This document shows, one piece after another, positions 32,983 through 41,508 of a stretch of DNA of 64,000 nucleotides. The first letter of the stretch is position 1. Every line of letters begins with the position of its first letter. Origin of the DNA: Micromonospora polyrhachis (lineage in GTDB: Bacteria > Actinomycetota > Actinomycetes > Mycobacteriales > Micromonosporaceae); assembly GCF_014203835.1 (NCBI RefSeq), contig NZ_JACHJW010000001.1, forward strand, positions 3,422,501-3,486,500, in the 5' to 3' direction. The notes under the pieces were generated by a model. The model was not told the DNA's origin, did no database searches, and saw only the letters and a list, made by a program, of their open reading frames with translations. The translations under genes were made by a program, and so were the position numbers.

Positions 32983-33879
32983 GTGACCTCGCAGAAAAAG
33001 GGGCTCCTGGTATTCCTGGCGATTTCCTTTGGCGGCGCCTGGTCCTATCTGCTTGTCGCCCGGATGGTCTTCGACTGGTCGTTGGTCAACGCGCTGGTGC
33101 AGCTCCCCTTCGCCTTCGCGCCCGCCATCGCGGCGGTGGTCGTACGCCGTTGGGTCACCCGGGAGGGGTTCGGCGATGCCGGCCTCGCCCTGCGCCTGAG
33201 GCGGAGCTGGCCCTACTACCTGCTGGCCTGGTTCGGCCCGCTGTTGCTGGTCGCGGCGACGGTCGGGCTGGCCGGTGTGCTCGGATTGTGGGACGGGGAT
33301 CTGTCCGCTCTGGACGACCTGGTGCCGGGTCTGCCCGGCTGGGTCGCCCTGCTCGCGCTGATGGCGGGGGTGCTCCTGCTCACGCCCTTCTACTGGGGCG
33401 AGGAGTTCGGCTGGACCAGCTATCTCCGGCTGCGCATATTCGTGGATCGGCCTCTGCTGTCGGTGACGGTGACCGGGCTGGTCTGGGCGGTCTGGCACTA
33501 TCCGCTGGCGTTCCTTGGCTACATCGAGTTCGACAACGTACCGCTCGGGTTGTTGGCCTGGACCGTTTCGTTCCTGTGCCAGGAGATGATCCTGGCCTGG
33601 CTCCGGCTACGCAGTGACAGCATCTGGGTGCCGAGTCTGGCGCATGCCGGAAACAACATGGTCCTCGCGATGCTCACCGGAATGCTGCTGGCCGGCGGCG
33701 GAAAGATCGACGAGGTCGGCCTGATCCTGTTGGCGGCGGTGCCGATGGCCGCGATCTGCATCTGGCTGCTGGTCAGTGGGCAGTTCACCCGGCACTTCAG
33801 CCGGCAGGTCAGTCGGATCCAGGTCGTCGACGATCGGACCGGGCGCGGCAAGCCGGTCGAACTGGCGGAAAGACACTGA
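32983..33879 (+). CDS. CPBP family intramembrane metalloprotease
   Basis: 298 aa, about eight membrane helices. Motif 1 is FYWGEEFGWTSYLRLRIF (Glu-Glu near 135, with Arg further on), motif 2 GLVWAVWHYPLAFLGYI (His near 171) and motif 3 VPSLAHAGNNMVLAML (His/Asn near 222). Start GTG 32983 has GAGG upstream. The protein differs strongly from its divergent neighbour, so the two are not a recent duplication. The 208-nt spacer shows no further gene. The gene ends 12 nt before a perfect palindromic terminator. Confidence 0.88.
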   Translation: MTSQKKGLLVFLAISFGGAWSYLLVARMVFDWSLVNALVQLPFAFAPAIAAVVVRRWVTREGFGDAGLALRLRRSWPYYLLAWFGPLLLVAATVGLAGVLGLWDGDLSALDDLVPGLPGWVALLALMAGVLLLTPFYWGEEFGWTSYLRLRIFVDRPLLSVTVTGLVWAVWHYPLAFLGYIEFDNVPLGLLAWTVSFLCQEMILAWLRLRSDSIWVPSLAHAGNNMVLAMLTGMLLAGGGKIDEVGLILLAAVPMAAICIWLLVSGQFTRHFSRQVSRIQVVDDRTGRGKPVELAERH

Positions 33880-33891
33880 ACAGCCGGTGAG

Positions 33892-33917
33892 GCCGGACCC
33901 GCGATCGCGGGTCCGGC
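33892..33917. terminator. 26-nt perfect palindrome between convergent genes
   Basis: The half-site GCCGGACCCGCGA is followed directly by its reverse complement. It lies between the CPBP gene stop (33879) and the epoxide hydrolase stop (33937), and is a likely bidirectional terminator. Confidence 0.75.
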
Positions 33918-33936
33918 TCCACCGGAGCAACATCGG

Positions 33937-35046
33937 TCAGCGCAGTTTGCCGTAGAAGGTACGCAGGTCGGTGGTGAGCGCGTCCGGCGCGAGGTGCGCG
34001 GCGTAGTGGCCGCCCTGGTCGTACGAGTTCCAGTGCGTGATGTTCTTGTGGTCGCGCTCGGCGAAGGTGCGCATGGAGACGAAGTCACCGGCGAACATCG
34101 TCAGGCCGAGCGGGACCGTCGTCGGCTCCTTCGGGGCCTCGGCCTTGGCGTCCTCGTAGTAGAACCGGGTGGCCGAGGTGGCGGTGCCGGTCAGCCAGTA
34201 GAGCATCGTGTTGGTCAGGACGAAGTCGGCGTCGACGTCGTCGCCGAAGAGCTGCGAGTTCCAGCCGAGCAGCCCGGCCGGCGAGTCGAAGATCGCGTAC
34301 GACAGGGTCTGCGGCTGCTGCGAGTGCAGGATGTTGAACGACATCTTGTTGTCGTTGAACCACTGGAGCACTTCCAGCCCCTTCAGCTCCTCCGGGGTGA
34401 TCTTCTCGAATTCGGCCGGGTCGCCGGAGGGGAACGAGTAGATCTGCGTGACGTGCACACCGACGACGTGCTCGGGGTCGATCCGGCCCACCTCGGGGGA
34501 GACGAACGAGCCACCATCGTTGCCGACCGCGCCGTACCGGTCGTAGCCGAGTCGACGCATCAGCTCCGCCCACGCCTTGGCGGTGCGGTACCGGTTCCAG
34601 CCCCGCTCCTTCGTGGGGCCGGAGAAACCGAAGCCGGGCAGGGACGGGATCACCAGGTGGAACGCCTGCTCCCCGTCGGCCGGGTTGGTGAGCGGCTCGA
34701 TGACGTTCAGGTATTCCACGATCGAGCCCGGCCAGCCGTGCGTGAGGATCAGCGGCAGGGCGTCCTCACGGGTGGAGCGGACGTGCAGGAAGTGGATGTT
34801 CTGTCCGTCGATCTCGGTGGTGAACTGCGGGTACTGGTTGAGCTTCGCCTCCCAGGCCCGCCAGTCGTACCCGGAGCGCCAGTAGTCGGCCAGCTTCTTG
34901 ACGTACCCCACCGGAACGCCGTAGTCCCAGCCGACGCCGGGGATCTCGTCCGGCCAGCGGGTGTCGTCGAGCCGGCGGTACAGGTCGTCGAGGTCGGCCT
35001 GCGGAACGTCGATGCGGAACGGCTTGATCTCGGTGTTTGCGCTCAT
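33937..35046 (-). CDS. Epoxide hydrolase with EHN domain
   Basis: 369 aa. The EHN-type N-terminal segment (about 1-95: FRIDVPQADLDDLYRRLDDT, then RWPDEIPGVGWDYG) is characteristic of microsomal-type epoxide hydrolases. The alpha/beta hydrolase core shows the oxyanion HGWPGS (about 124) and the nucleophile Asp in YGAVGNDGGSFVSPEVG (about 180). The C-terminal His is in DQGGHYAAHLAPD (about 347). The divergent WYL regulator and a palindrome between them suggest direct control. The substrate could be an epoxide or juvenile-hormone-like ester; not determinable here. Confidence 0.9.
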   Translation of the reverse strand: MSANTEIKPFRIDVPQADLDDLYRRLDDTRWPDEIPGVGWDYGVPVGYVKKLADYWRSGYDWRAWEAKLNQYPQFTTEIDGQNIHFLHVRSTREDALPLILTHGWPGSIVEYLNVIEPLTNPADGEQAFHLVIPSLPGFGFSGPTKERGWNRYRTAKAWAELMRRLGYDRYGAVGNDGGSFVSPEVGRIDPEHVVGVHVTQIYSFPSGDPAEFEKITPEELKGLEVLQWFNDNKMSFNILHSQQPQTLSYAIFDSPAGLLGWNSQLFGDDVDADFVLTNTMLYWLTGTATSATRFYYEDAKAEAPKEPTTVPLGLTMFAGDFVSMRTFAERDHKNITHWNSYDQGGHYAAHLAPDALTTDLRTFYGKLR

Positions 35047-35070
35047 GGCAGGAACACTACGGACCCTTCC

Positions 35071-35085
35071 GGACAGGTTCTGTCC
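35071..35085. promoter_or_regulatory. Palindromic operator GGACAG-GTT-CTGTCC
   Basis: Perfect 6-bp arms with a 3-nt spacer, midway between the divergent epoxide hydrolase (start 35046) and WYL regulator (start 35110). It is well placed to control both; binding by the WYL protein is inferred. Confidence 0.6.
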
Positions 35086-35109
35086 TGAAGTCCTGGCAGA
35101 CTGAAAAAC

Positions 35110-36081
35110 ATGTTGGAGACCTCGGCGCGGCTGCTGCGCCTGCTGTCGTTGTTGCAAGCCCGGCGGGACTGGCCCGGTGCCGCCCTCGCCGAGCGGCTGA
35201 ACGTGAGCGAACGGACCGTACGCCGAGACGTCGACCGGCTACGCGACCTCGGCTATCCGGTGAACGCGACCCGGGGCACCGACGGTGGTTACCGCCTGGG
35301 CGCCGGCACCGCCATGCCGCCGCTGCTGCTCGACGACGAAGAGGCGGTGGCGGTGGCGGTCGGGCTACGTACGGCGGCCGGTGGCACCATCGCCGGCATC
35401 GAGGAAACCTCGGTACGCGCGCTCGCCAAGCTCGAACAGGTGCTGCCCGTACGGCTCCGACACCGGGTCAACGCGGTGCAGACGTACACCGAACCGGTGC
35501 CGGCGGACCGGCCGGGCCCGGTGGTGGACCCGGCCGTGCTGACCGTGCTCGCGTCGGCCTGCCGGGACCGGGACCGGCTCCGGTTCGACTACCGCGCACA
35601 CGACGGGTCGGCGGCGGTCCGGGCCGTCGAGCCGTACCGGTTGGTGTCCTGGGGACGCCGCTGGTATCTCGTCGCCTGGGACGTCGACCGCGAGGACTGG
35701 CGTACCTTCCGGGTGGACCGCATCCAACCGCGCACCCCCACCGGTCCGCGCTTTCCACCCCGCGATCCGCCCGAGGGCGGGGCCGCCGCGTACGTTGCCC
35801 GGGGTGCTTCGGCCGCCGCCTGGCGATACCGGTCGCGGGTCGTCGTGCACGCCCCCGCTGAGGTGGTGACCAGCCGGATCAACCCTGCCGTCGGTGTGGT
35901 GGAGGCGGTGGACGAGCACACGTGCGTCCTACACACCGGCGCGGACCGGTTGGACAATCTCGCGGTGCACCTCGGTCTGCTCGACCTCGACTTCGACGTC
36001 ACCGAGCCGCCGGAACTCGTCGCGCATCTGCGGACCCTGGCCGCGCGCTACGCCCGGTCCACTCCCGACGCGGACCGGTAG
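35110..36081 (+). CDS. YafY-type HTH_11/WYL transcriptional regulator
   Basis: 323 aa. The N-terminal DeoR-like winged helix is SARLLRLLSLLQARRDWPGA, then LAERLNVSERTVRRDVDRLR (about 3-58). The WYL domain is at about 135-215 (RLRFDYRAHDGSAAVRAVEP, then YRLVSWGRRWYLVAWDVDRE, with the WYL-like triad RWYLVAW). A C-terminal WCX domain follows. WYL domains bind nucleotide-like or other ligands. It lies divergent from the epoxide hydrolase. The 3' end overlaps the convergent acyltransferase gene by 153 bp. Confidence 0.93.
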   Translation: MLETSARLLRLLSLLQARRDWPGAALAERLNVSERTVRRDVDRLRDLGYPVNATRGTDGGYRLGAGTAMPPLLLDDEEAVAVAVGLRTAAGGTIAGIEETSVRALAKLEQVLPVRLRHRVNAVQTYTEPVPADRPGPVVDPAVLTVLASACRDRDRLRFDYRAHDGSAAVRAVEPYRLVSWGRRWYLVAWDVDREDWRTFRVDRIQPRTPTGPRFPPRDPPEGGAAAYVARGASAAAWRYRSRVVVHAPAEVVTSRINPAVGVVEAVDEHTCVLHTGADRLDNLAVHLGLLDLDFDVTEPPELVAHLRTLAARYARSTPDADR

Positions 36082-37242
36082 CGGGCGCCCGACGTTGGCC
36101 GCTAGCAGCTCCCCGTTGCCGACCTCCACAGGCCGTCCGACGACTGCCGGTTGCCGGTTACCGGTCTGCTCGAACCGGCGGACCGCGAGGACCAGGGCGG
36201 CCAGCGTGGCGGCCAGCACCGGGAACCAGCCGAGCCGGGCCAACACCCAGTTGCCACTCGTCGGCGCGTCACCCATCCCGGGGAACGAACCCACCCGGCG
36301 GGTGGCCTCGGCGACCACCACCAGCGCGGTGTTGTGCCAGCAGAAGATGCTCATCGCACTCACGTTGAGCGCGGTGACGATCGCCCACGGGGTCGGGCGG
36401 CGCAGCAGTCGCTCGAACCGGTCCCGCAGCAGCAGTGCGGCCCCGATCTGGGCCAGCGCCAGCGCCGGCACCAGCAGCGACGGCGGGTTGGAGTTCGACC
36501 GGTCACTGCCCGGCACGCTCACGACGCTGATCGGATAGCGCGCCACGATCAGCAGGAACGCGAACAGGGCGACACCGCCGGCCAGCATCGACCAGGCCGC
36601 GCGCCGGCCAAGCCGGTTGTGTGCCCAGGCGATGCCGAGCAGGTAGGCGAAGCCCCAGGCGGGCAGTGTGGTCAGGTAGCCGAACCAGCCGGGCACCAGG
36701 TCCTGGCCGGGGCCGTACCGCACCAGATCCACCACCGCGACCGCGCCGACGCCGGCCAGCGCCGCGCGGACGCCGTACCGCTGGTCCAGCCGCATCAGGT
36801 ACGGCGTGAGCATGGTGATCACCGCGTAGACGCCGATGAACCAGAGTGGCTGGAAGAAGAGCACCACCAGGGTACGTAGCGTGCCGCTGGGCATCCCGCC
36901 GATCGCGGCCCCCGCCAGCAGTACGGCCATGAGGCCGATTCCGACCAGCACCGGTGTGCCCAACCGGCGCATCCGTACGCCGATCCAGGCCCGATCCGAC
37001 TGGCCGCGTTGCCGGGCCCGGGTCAGACTGCGGGCGCACGAATAGCCGCCGACGAGGAAGAAGATGCCGAGCATCTGCAACATCCAGGTCGACGGTTGCA
37101 GCCAGGACAGATAGCGCATCGGGCTGTCGATCCGCAGCGCCCCGGTCTGGTCGGCGACCAGCGCCCCGACCAGCCAGTGCCCGCCGACGACACCAAGGAT
37201 CGCCAGCGCCCGCAGTCCGTCCACCACCCTGTCCCGGTCCAT
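35929..37242 (-). CDS. Acyltransferase 3 family membrane protein
   Basis: 437 aa, about ten membrane helices. Acyltransferase_3 hallmarks are the N-terminal RVVDGLRALAILGVVGGHWL with the catalytic-type His near residue 25 and FFLVGGYSCARSL, and a late FCWHNTALVVVAEATRR. The ATG at 37242 is chosen over 37263 because GGGGAGG lies 6 nt upstream. The C-terminal 50 residues run antisense into the WYL gene; no earlier stop exists, so the tail-to-tail overlap (35929-36081) appears real, although the last part is probably not functional. Modifies an unknown glycan or lipid in the envelope. Confidence 0.88.
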   Translation of the reverse strand: MDRDRVVDGLRALAILGVVGGHWLVGALVADQTGALRIDSPMRYLSWLQPSTWMLQMLGIFFLVGGYSCARSLTRARQRGQSDRAWIGVRMRRLGTPVLVGIGLMAVLLAGAAIGGMPSGTLRTLVVLFFQPLWFIGVYAVITMLTPYLMRLDQRYGVRAALAGVGAVAVVDLVRYGPGQDLVPGWFGYLTTLPAWGFAYLLGIAWAHNRLGRRAAWSMLAGGVALFAFLLIVARYPISVVSVPGSDRSNSNPPSLLVPALALAQIGAALLLRDRFERLLRRPTPWAIVTALNVSAMSIFCWHNTALVVVAEATRRVGSFPGMGDAPTSGNWVLARLGWFPVLAATLAALVLAVRRFEQTGNRQPAVVGRPVEVGNGELLAANVGRPLPVRVGSGPGVARGQGPQMRDEFRRLGDVEVEVEQTEVHREIVQPVRAGV

Positions 37243-37467
37243 CCGAGCCTCCCCATTCGGCATGCCAACGACGCTAGGAATTTCGGCGGCTCGGAACGAT
37301 CCCGCTCACCAGCCAATCGCTGGTGGGGCCTACCCCACCCCTAGGGGGACGGCTGGCCGGTGGTTACTGACGAAAGTTGGGGCGACTGCTGACGATCGGG
37401 CCCTGTCCCGCTGCTCCGGGCTTCATAGCGTGGTGAACATCTGACCGGCTGGTACGGGAGCAACTCG

Positions 37468-38994
37468 ATGAGCAGGAAATTTGTTGGCGCGCTGGCGGCC
37501 CTGGTGGCGTCGGCGGCGGCGGTCGGTACGGTTGCGATGCCTACTGTGGCGTACGCCGAGACGGGTGGGATCGATCCAGCCGCGGTCGAGCACTACGTCA
37601 CGGAGTACGCGGAGCGGGCCGCCTATCCCGGCGTGGCGGTCGCCATCACCCGGGGCGACACGGTGTTGCTGACCGCCGGTTACGGTCACGACTCGGCGGG
37701 GGCCGCGATCACGGCGGCCACGCCGATGCCGGTGGCCTCGGTCAGCAAGTCGTTCACGGCGCTGGCGGTGCTGCAACTGGTCGAGGCGAAGAAGGTGGCC
37801 CTCGACGCGCCGGTGCGCGACTACCTACCGGAGTTCCGGATCGCCGACCCGCGCGGTGAGCGGATCACCGTACGGCAGTTGTTGAACCAGACGTCTGGGC
37901 TGACTGACGGCACGCATCCGGAGAAGAGCCTGCCGCAGCCGGACTCCCTGGCGGGGGCGGTCAGCCGGGCGCGTACCGCGAAGTTGGCGGTCGAACCGGG
38001 GACGAAGCATTACTACACAAACACGAACTTTCACATCGCGGCTCGCCTGGTGGAGGTCGTCGCCGGTGAACCGTTCGGTGACTACCTGCGCCGGCACGTC
38101 CTGGAACCGGCGGGGATGCGGGCGAGCGTCACGATCGACAAGGCCCCGGGTGACCTGCCGACCAACCTGGAGAAGGGCTACGTCTACGCGTACGGGGCGT
38201 CGATTCCGACCACGGAGCCGAACCGCTTCGTCAACGGGTCGGATGGGCTGATCACGACCGCCGAGGACATGGCCCGGTGGCTGATCGTGCACAGCAACGG
38301 TGGAAAGTCGGCTAGCGGCGAGCAGCTCATAACGCCGGAGAGCATCAAGATGATGCACACCTCGTCGGATCCGAGGTGGACCTACGGGCTGGGCTGGGAC
38401 ACCGAGGCTGGTGGCCGGGTGCGGCACAGCGGAATCTGGTTCACCCACACGGCAGGCCAACTGCTGCTGCCCTCCGGTCATGGCATCGCGGTGATGACCA
38501 ACAGTGGCATCGGCCTGGGCAACGAGGGCACCAACGAACTCGTGAACGGCCTGGCGACGATCGTGCAGGGCGGTACGCCTTCGGTGGGGGCACCGATTCG
38601 ACTGATCATCGATGTCGTACTCGGTGGTCTGGCGCTGCTCAGCCTGGCTCTGGGGATCCGGACGCTGCGACGGGTGCCGGTCTGGGCGCGGCGGCTGGCG
38701 GACCGCCCGATCTGGCGTCTCGCCCTGCGGCTGCTGCCCCGGTTCGTCCCGCTCGCCTTCCTGATCGCGATGCCGACGTTGCTGGGCCTGCTCTTCGCCG
38801 GTGGACGGGACCTGACCCACTTCCAACTCCTGCACTACTCGGTCGCGTTGACCGTGTGGCTGGTGGTGGCATCCCTGATGGGGGTGAGTGTGACGGTGGC
38901 CCGGGTCACCGCCGTCCTGCGGCTACGTAGGGCGCGGGTCGGCCGGGTCGACTGTGACGTGGACCGCATCGAGGAACATCGGGCTCCGGTCTGA
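37468..38994 (+). CDS. Secreted serine hydrolase (beta-lactamase fold) with C-terminal membrane helices
   Basis: 508 aa. Signal peptide 1-30 (LAALVASAAAVGTVAMPTVA, cleavage after AYA). The class C beta-lactamase/D-alanyl-carboxypeptidase-like domain (about 35-375) has SxxK in MPVASVSKSFTALAV (Ser near 92), the YxN-like motif KHYYTNTNFHIAARL (near 175) and HSG near 316. Three hydrophobic segments in the last 130 residues (about 378-400, 428-448, 455-480) anchor it. This is the EstB/FmtA-like serine hydrolase layout, with a possible role in wall or antibiotic metabolism. It ends 2 nt before the HAIR-like element of lon. Confidence 0.9.
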   Translation: MSRKFVGALAALVASAAAVGTVAMPTVAYAETGGIDPAAVEHYVTEYAERAAYPGVAVAITRGDTVLLTAGYGHDSAGAAITAATPMPVASVSKSFTALAVLQLVEAKKVALDAPVRDYLPEFRIADPRGERITVRQLLNQTSGLTDGTHPEKSLPQPDSLAGAVSRARTAKLAVEPGTKHYYTNTNFHIAARLVEVVAGEPFGDYLRRHVLEPAGMRASVTIDKAPGDLPTNLEKGYVYAYGASIPTTEPNRFVNGSDGLITTAEDMARWLIVHSNGGKSASGEQLITPESIKMMHTSSDPRWTYGLGWDTEAGGRVRHSGIWFTHTAGQLLLPSGHGIAVMTNSGIGLGNEGTNELVNGLATIVQGGTPSVGAPIRLIIDVVLGGLALLSLALGIRTLRRVPVWARRLADRPIWRLALRLLPRFVPLAFLIAMPTLLGLLFAGGRDLTHFQLLHYSVALTVWLVVASLMGVSVTVARVTAVLRLRRARVGRVDCDVDRIEEHRAPV

Positions 38995-38995
38995 A

Positions 38996-39016
38996 CTTGA
39001 GTCTTACACGCTCAAC
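38996..39016. promoter_or_regulatory. HAIR-like (HspR) operator upstream of lon
   Basis: CTTGAGT (38996-39002), 7 nt, GCTCAAC (39010-39016). The HAIR consensus in actinomycetes is CTTGAGT-N7-ACTCAAG: the left half and spacing are exact and the right half differs at two bases. lon is an established HspR target in Streptomyces. It sits 22 nt before the lon ATG. Confidence 0.75.
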
Positions 39017-39038
39017 TCGACGTGATAGCAGGTGTTCG

Positions 39039-41381
39039 ATGTCCACTCTTCCGGTTCTGCCCCTGGTCGACGAAGTCCTGTTGCCCGGCATGGTCATCCC
39101 GGTGACCCTCGACCCGACCACCCAGGCCGCCGTCGACGCCGCCCGCGCGACCGGCGACAAGCAGCTCCTGGCCGTACCCCGGGTCGACGGGGAGTACGGC
39201 TCGGTCGGCGTGGTCGCCACCATCGAAAAGGTCGGCCGACTACCCAGCGGTGAGCCCGCCGCCGTGATCCGGGGCCTGTCCCGGGCCCGCATCGGCTCCG
39301 GCGTACCCGGGCCCGGTGCCGCGCTCTGGGTGGAGGCCAGCGAACTCGACGAGCCGGCACCCGCCGGCCGGGCCAAGGAACTGGCCCGCGAATACCGCGC
39401 CCTGATGACCTCGGTCCTCCAGGAGCGGGGGGCCTGGCAGGTCATCGACGCGATGGAACGGATGACCGACCTCTCCGAGCTGGCCGACTCGGCTGGTTAC
39501 GCGCCCTGGCTCACCCTGGCCCAGAAGATCGAACTGCTCGGCGCGCCGGACGTCACCGCCCGACTCGAACTGCTGGTCGGCTGGGTCCGCGACCACCTCG
39601 CCGAGCAGGAGGTCACCGAGCGGATCAGCACCGACGTCCGGGAGGGGCTGGAGAAGTCCCAACGGGAGTTCCTGCTCCGCCAGCAACTCGCCGCGATCCG
39701 CAAGGAGTTGGGCGAGGACGAGCCGGACGGCTCCGCCGACTACCGGGCCCGGGTGGAGGCCGCCGACCTCCCCGAGAAGGTTCGCGAGGCGGCACTGCGC
39801 GAGGTCGGCAAGCTGGAACGGGCCAGCGACGCCTCCCCGGAGGCGGGCTGGATCCGTACCTGGTTGGACACGGTGCTGGAGATGCCGTGGTCGACGCGTA
39901 CCGAGGACAACACCGACCTGGCGCAGGCGCGGGCGGTGCTCGACGCCGACCACGCCGGCCTGGCCGACGTGAAGGACCGCATCCTGGAATACCTGGCGGT
40001 GCGCAACCGGCGGGCGGCGCGCAACCTGAGCGTCGTCGGCGGGCGCGGCTCCGGTGCGGTGCTCGCCCTGGGTGGCCCGCCCGGCGTCGGCAAGACCAGC
40101 CTCGGCGAGTCGGTTGCCCGTGCGCTCGGCCGCAAGTTCGTCCGGGTGTCGCTCGGCGGCATCCGTGACGAGGCCGAGATCCGCGGCCACCGCCGGACGT
40201 ACGTCGGTGCGCTGCCCGGCCGGATCGTCCGGGCGCTGCGCGAGGCCGGGTCGATGAACCCGGTGGTGCTGCTGGACGAGGTCGACAAGATCTCGGCCGG
40301 CTACGCCGGTGACCCGGCCGCCGCCCTGCTGGAAGTCCTCGACCCGGCGCAGAACCACACCTTCCGGGACCACTACCTGGAGGTCGACCTCGACCTGTCG
40401 GACGTGCTGTTCCTGGCCACCGCCAACGTGGTCGACGCGATCCCCGGCCCGCTGCTGGACCGGATGGAACTGGTCACGCTCGACGGCTACACCGAGGACG
40501 AGAAGGTCGCCATCGCCCGTGACCACCTGCTGCCCCGACAGGTCGAGCGGGCCGGTCTGACCGCCGACGAGGTGGGCATCGCCGACGAGGCGTTGGCCCG
40601 GATCGCCGCCGAACACACCCGGGAGGCCGGGGTACGCCAGCTCGAACGCGCCCTGGCCCGGATCCTGCGCAAGGTCGCGGTCGGGTTGGCCACCTCCGAC
40701 GAGCCGGTACGCGTCGACGTGGACGACCTGACCGGCTACCTCGGTCGGCCCAGGTTCACGCCCGAATCGGCCGAGCGGACCGCCGTACCCGGGGTGGCGA
40801 CCGGGCTGGCGGTCACCGGTGCCGGTGGCGACGTGCTCTTCATCGAGGCGACCAGCATGGAGGGTGAGCCGGGGCTGACCCTGACCGGTCAGCTCGGCGA
40901 CGTCATGAAGGAGTCGGCGCAGATCGCGCTCTCCTACCTGCGCTCGAATGGTCGCAAGCTGGGGCTGGACCCGAACGCGCTGGCCGGACGCCGCATCCAC
41001 CTGCACGTGCCGGCGGGTGCGGTCCCGAAGGACGGCCCGAGTGCGGGCATCACCATGGTCACCGCGCTCGCCTCGCTGGCCTCCGGCCGGGCGGTACGCC
41101 CCGAGTTCGGCATGACCGGCGAGGTGACCCTGGCCGGTCGGGTGCTGCCGATCGGTGGGGTGAAGCAGAAGCTGCTCGCCGCACACCGGGCCGGGCTGAC
41201 CGAGGTCATCATCCCGGCGCGCAACGAGCCGGACCTGGACGACCTGCCGACCGAGGTACGCGAGGCGTTGACCATCCACACCCTGGCCGATGTGGCCGAC
41301 GTACTGGCCCTGGCCCTACGCCCCGTCGAGGATCTCGGCGTGGCTGACCCGGCCGACGCCCCCACCCTCACGGCCGCCTGA
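39039..41381 (+). CDS. lon: ATP-dependent Lon protease
   Basis: 780 aa. The N-terminal LAN domain (about 3-190) starts LPVLPLVDEVLLPGMVIPVT. The AAA+ module has Walker A GPPGVGKTSLGES (about 350), Walker B PVVLLDEVDKISAGY (about 415) and sensor and arginine-finger regions. The C-terminal protease has the catalytic Ser in PKDGPSAGITMVTALASL (about 670) and Lys in PIGGVKQKLLAAHRAG (about 712). It is full length for bacterial Lon. The ATG at 39039 agrees with family N-termini. It degrades misfolded and regulatory proteins in the cytoplasm; heat and misfolding induction via HspR is expected from the upstream site. Confidence 0.97.
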   Translation: MSTLPVLPLVDEVLLPGMVIPVTLDPTTQAAVDAARATGDKQLLAVPRVDGEYGSVGVVATIEKVGRLPSGEPAAVIRGLSRARIGSGVPGPGAALWVEASELDEPAPAGRAKELAREYRALMTSVLQERGAWQVIDAMERMTDLSELADSAGYAPWLTLAQKIELLGAPDVTARLELLVGWVRDHLAEQEVTERISTDVREGLEKSQREFLLRQQLAAIRKELGEDEPDGSADYRARVEAADLPEKVREAALREVGKLERASDASPEAGWIRTWLDTVLEMPWSTRTEDNTDLAQARAVLDADHAGLADVKDRILEYLAVRNRRAARNLSVVGGRGSGAVLALGGPPGVGKTSLGESVARALGRKFVRVSLGGIRDEAEIRGHRRTYVGALPGRIVRALREAGSMNPVVLLDEVDKISAGYAGDPAAALLEVLDPAQNHTFRDHYLEVDLDLSDVLFLATANVVDAIPGPLLDRMELVTLDGYTEDEKVAIARDHLLPRQVERAGLTADEVGIADEALARIAAEHTREAGVRQLERALARILRKVAVGLATSDEPVRVDVDDLTGYLGRPRFTPESAERTAVPGVATGLAVTGAGGDVLFIEATSMEGEPGLTLTGQLGDVMKESAQIALSYLRSNGRKLGLDPNALAGRRIHLHVPAGAVPKDGPSAGITMVTALASLASGRAVRPEFGMTGEVTLAGRVLPIGGVKQKLLAAHRAGLTEVIIPARNEPDLDDLPTEVREALTIHTLADVADVLALALRPVEDLGVADPADAPTLTAA

Positions 41382-41407
41382 GGCGCAAGGCTGAGGTGTA
41401 AGGCTGA

Positions 41408-41469
41408 GGTGTTAGGAAGGGCCCCTTCTTATCGTTTTTTGTGCAGAGGAAGGGGCCCTTCCTAACACC
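41408..41469. terminator. Long GC-rich palindrome between lon and the UvrA-like gene
   Basis: Arms 41408-41428 and 41449-41469 (21 bp, perfect) start GGTGTTAGGAAGGGCCCC and enclose a 20-nt loop with a T6 run. Both flanking genes point into it. I recall GTTAGGAAGGGGCCC-type palindromes as abundant in Micromonospora genomes, but this needs a genome search. Confidence 0.8.
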
Positions 41470-41508
41470 AAACCCGCCCGGCGCTCGATCAGGCGAACAG
41501 CTCGTCGA

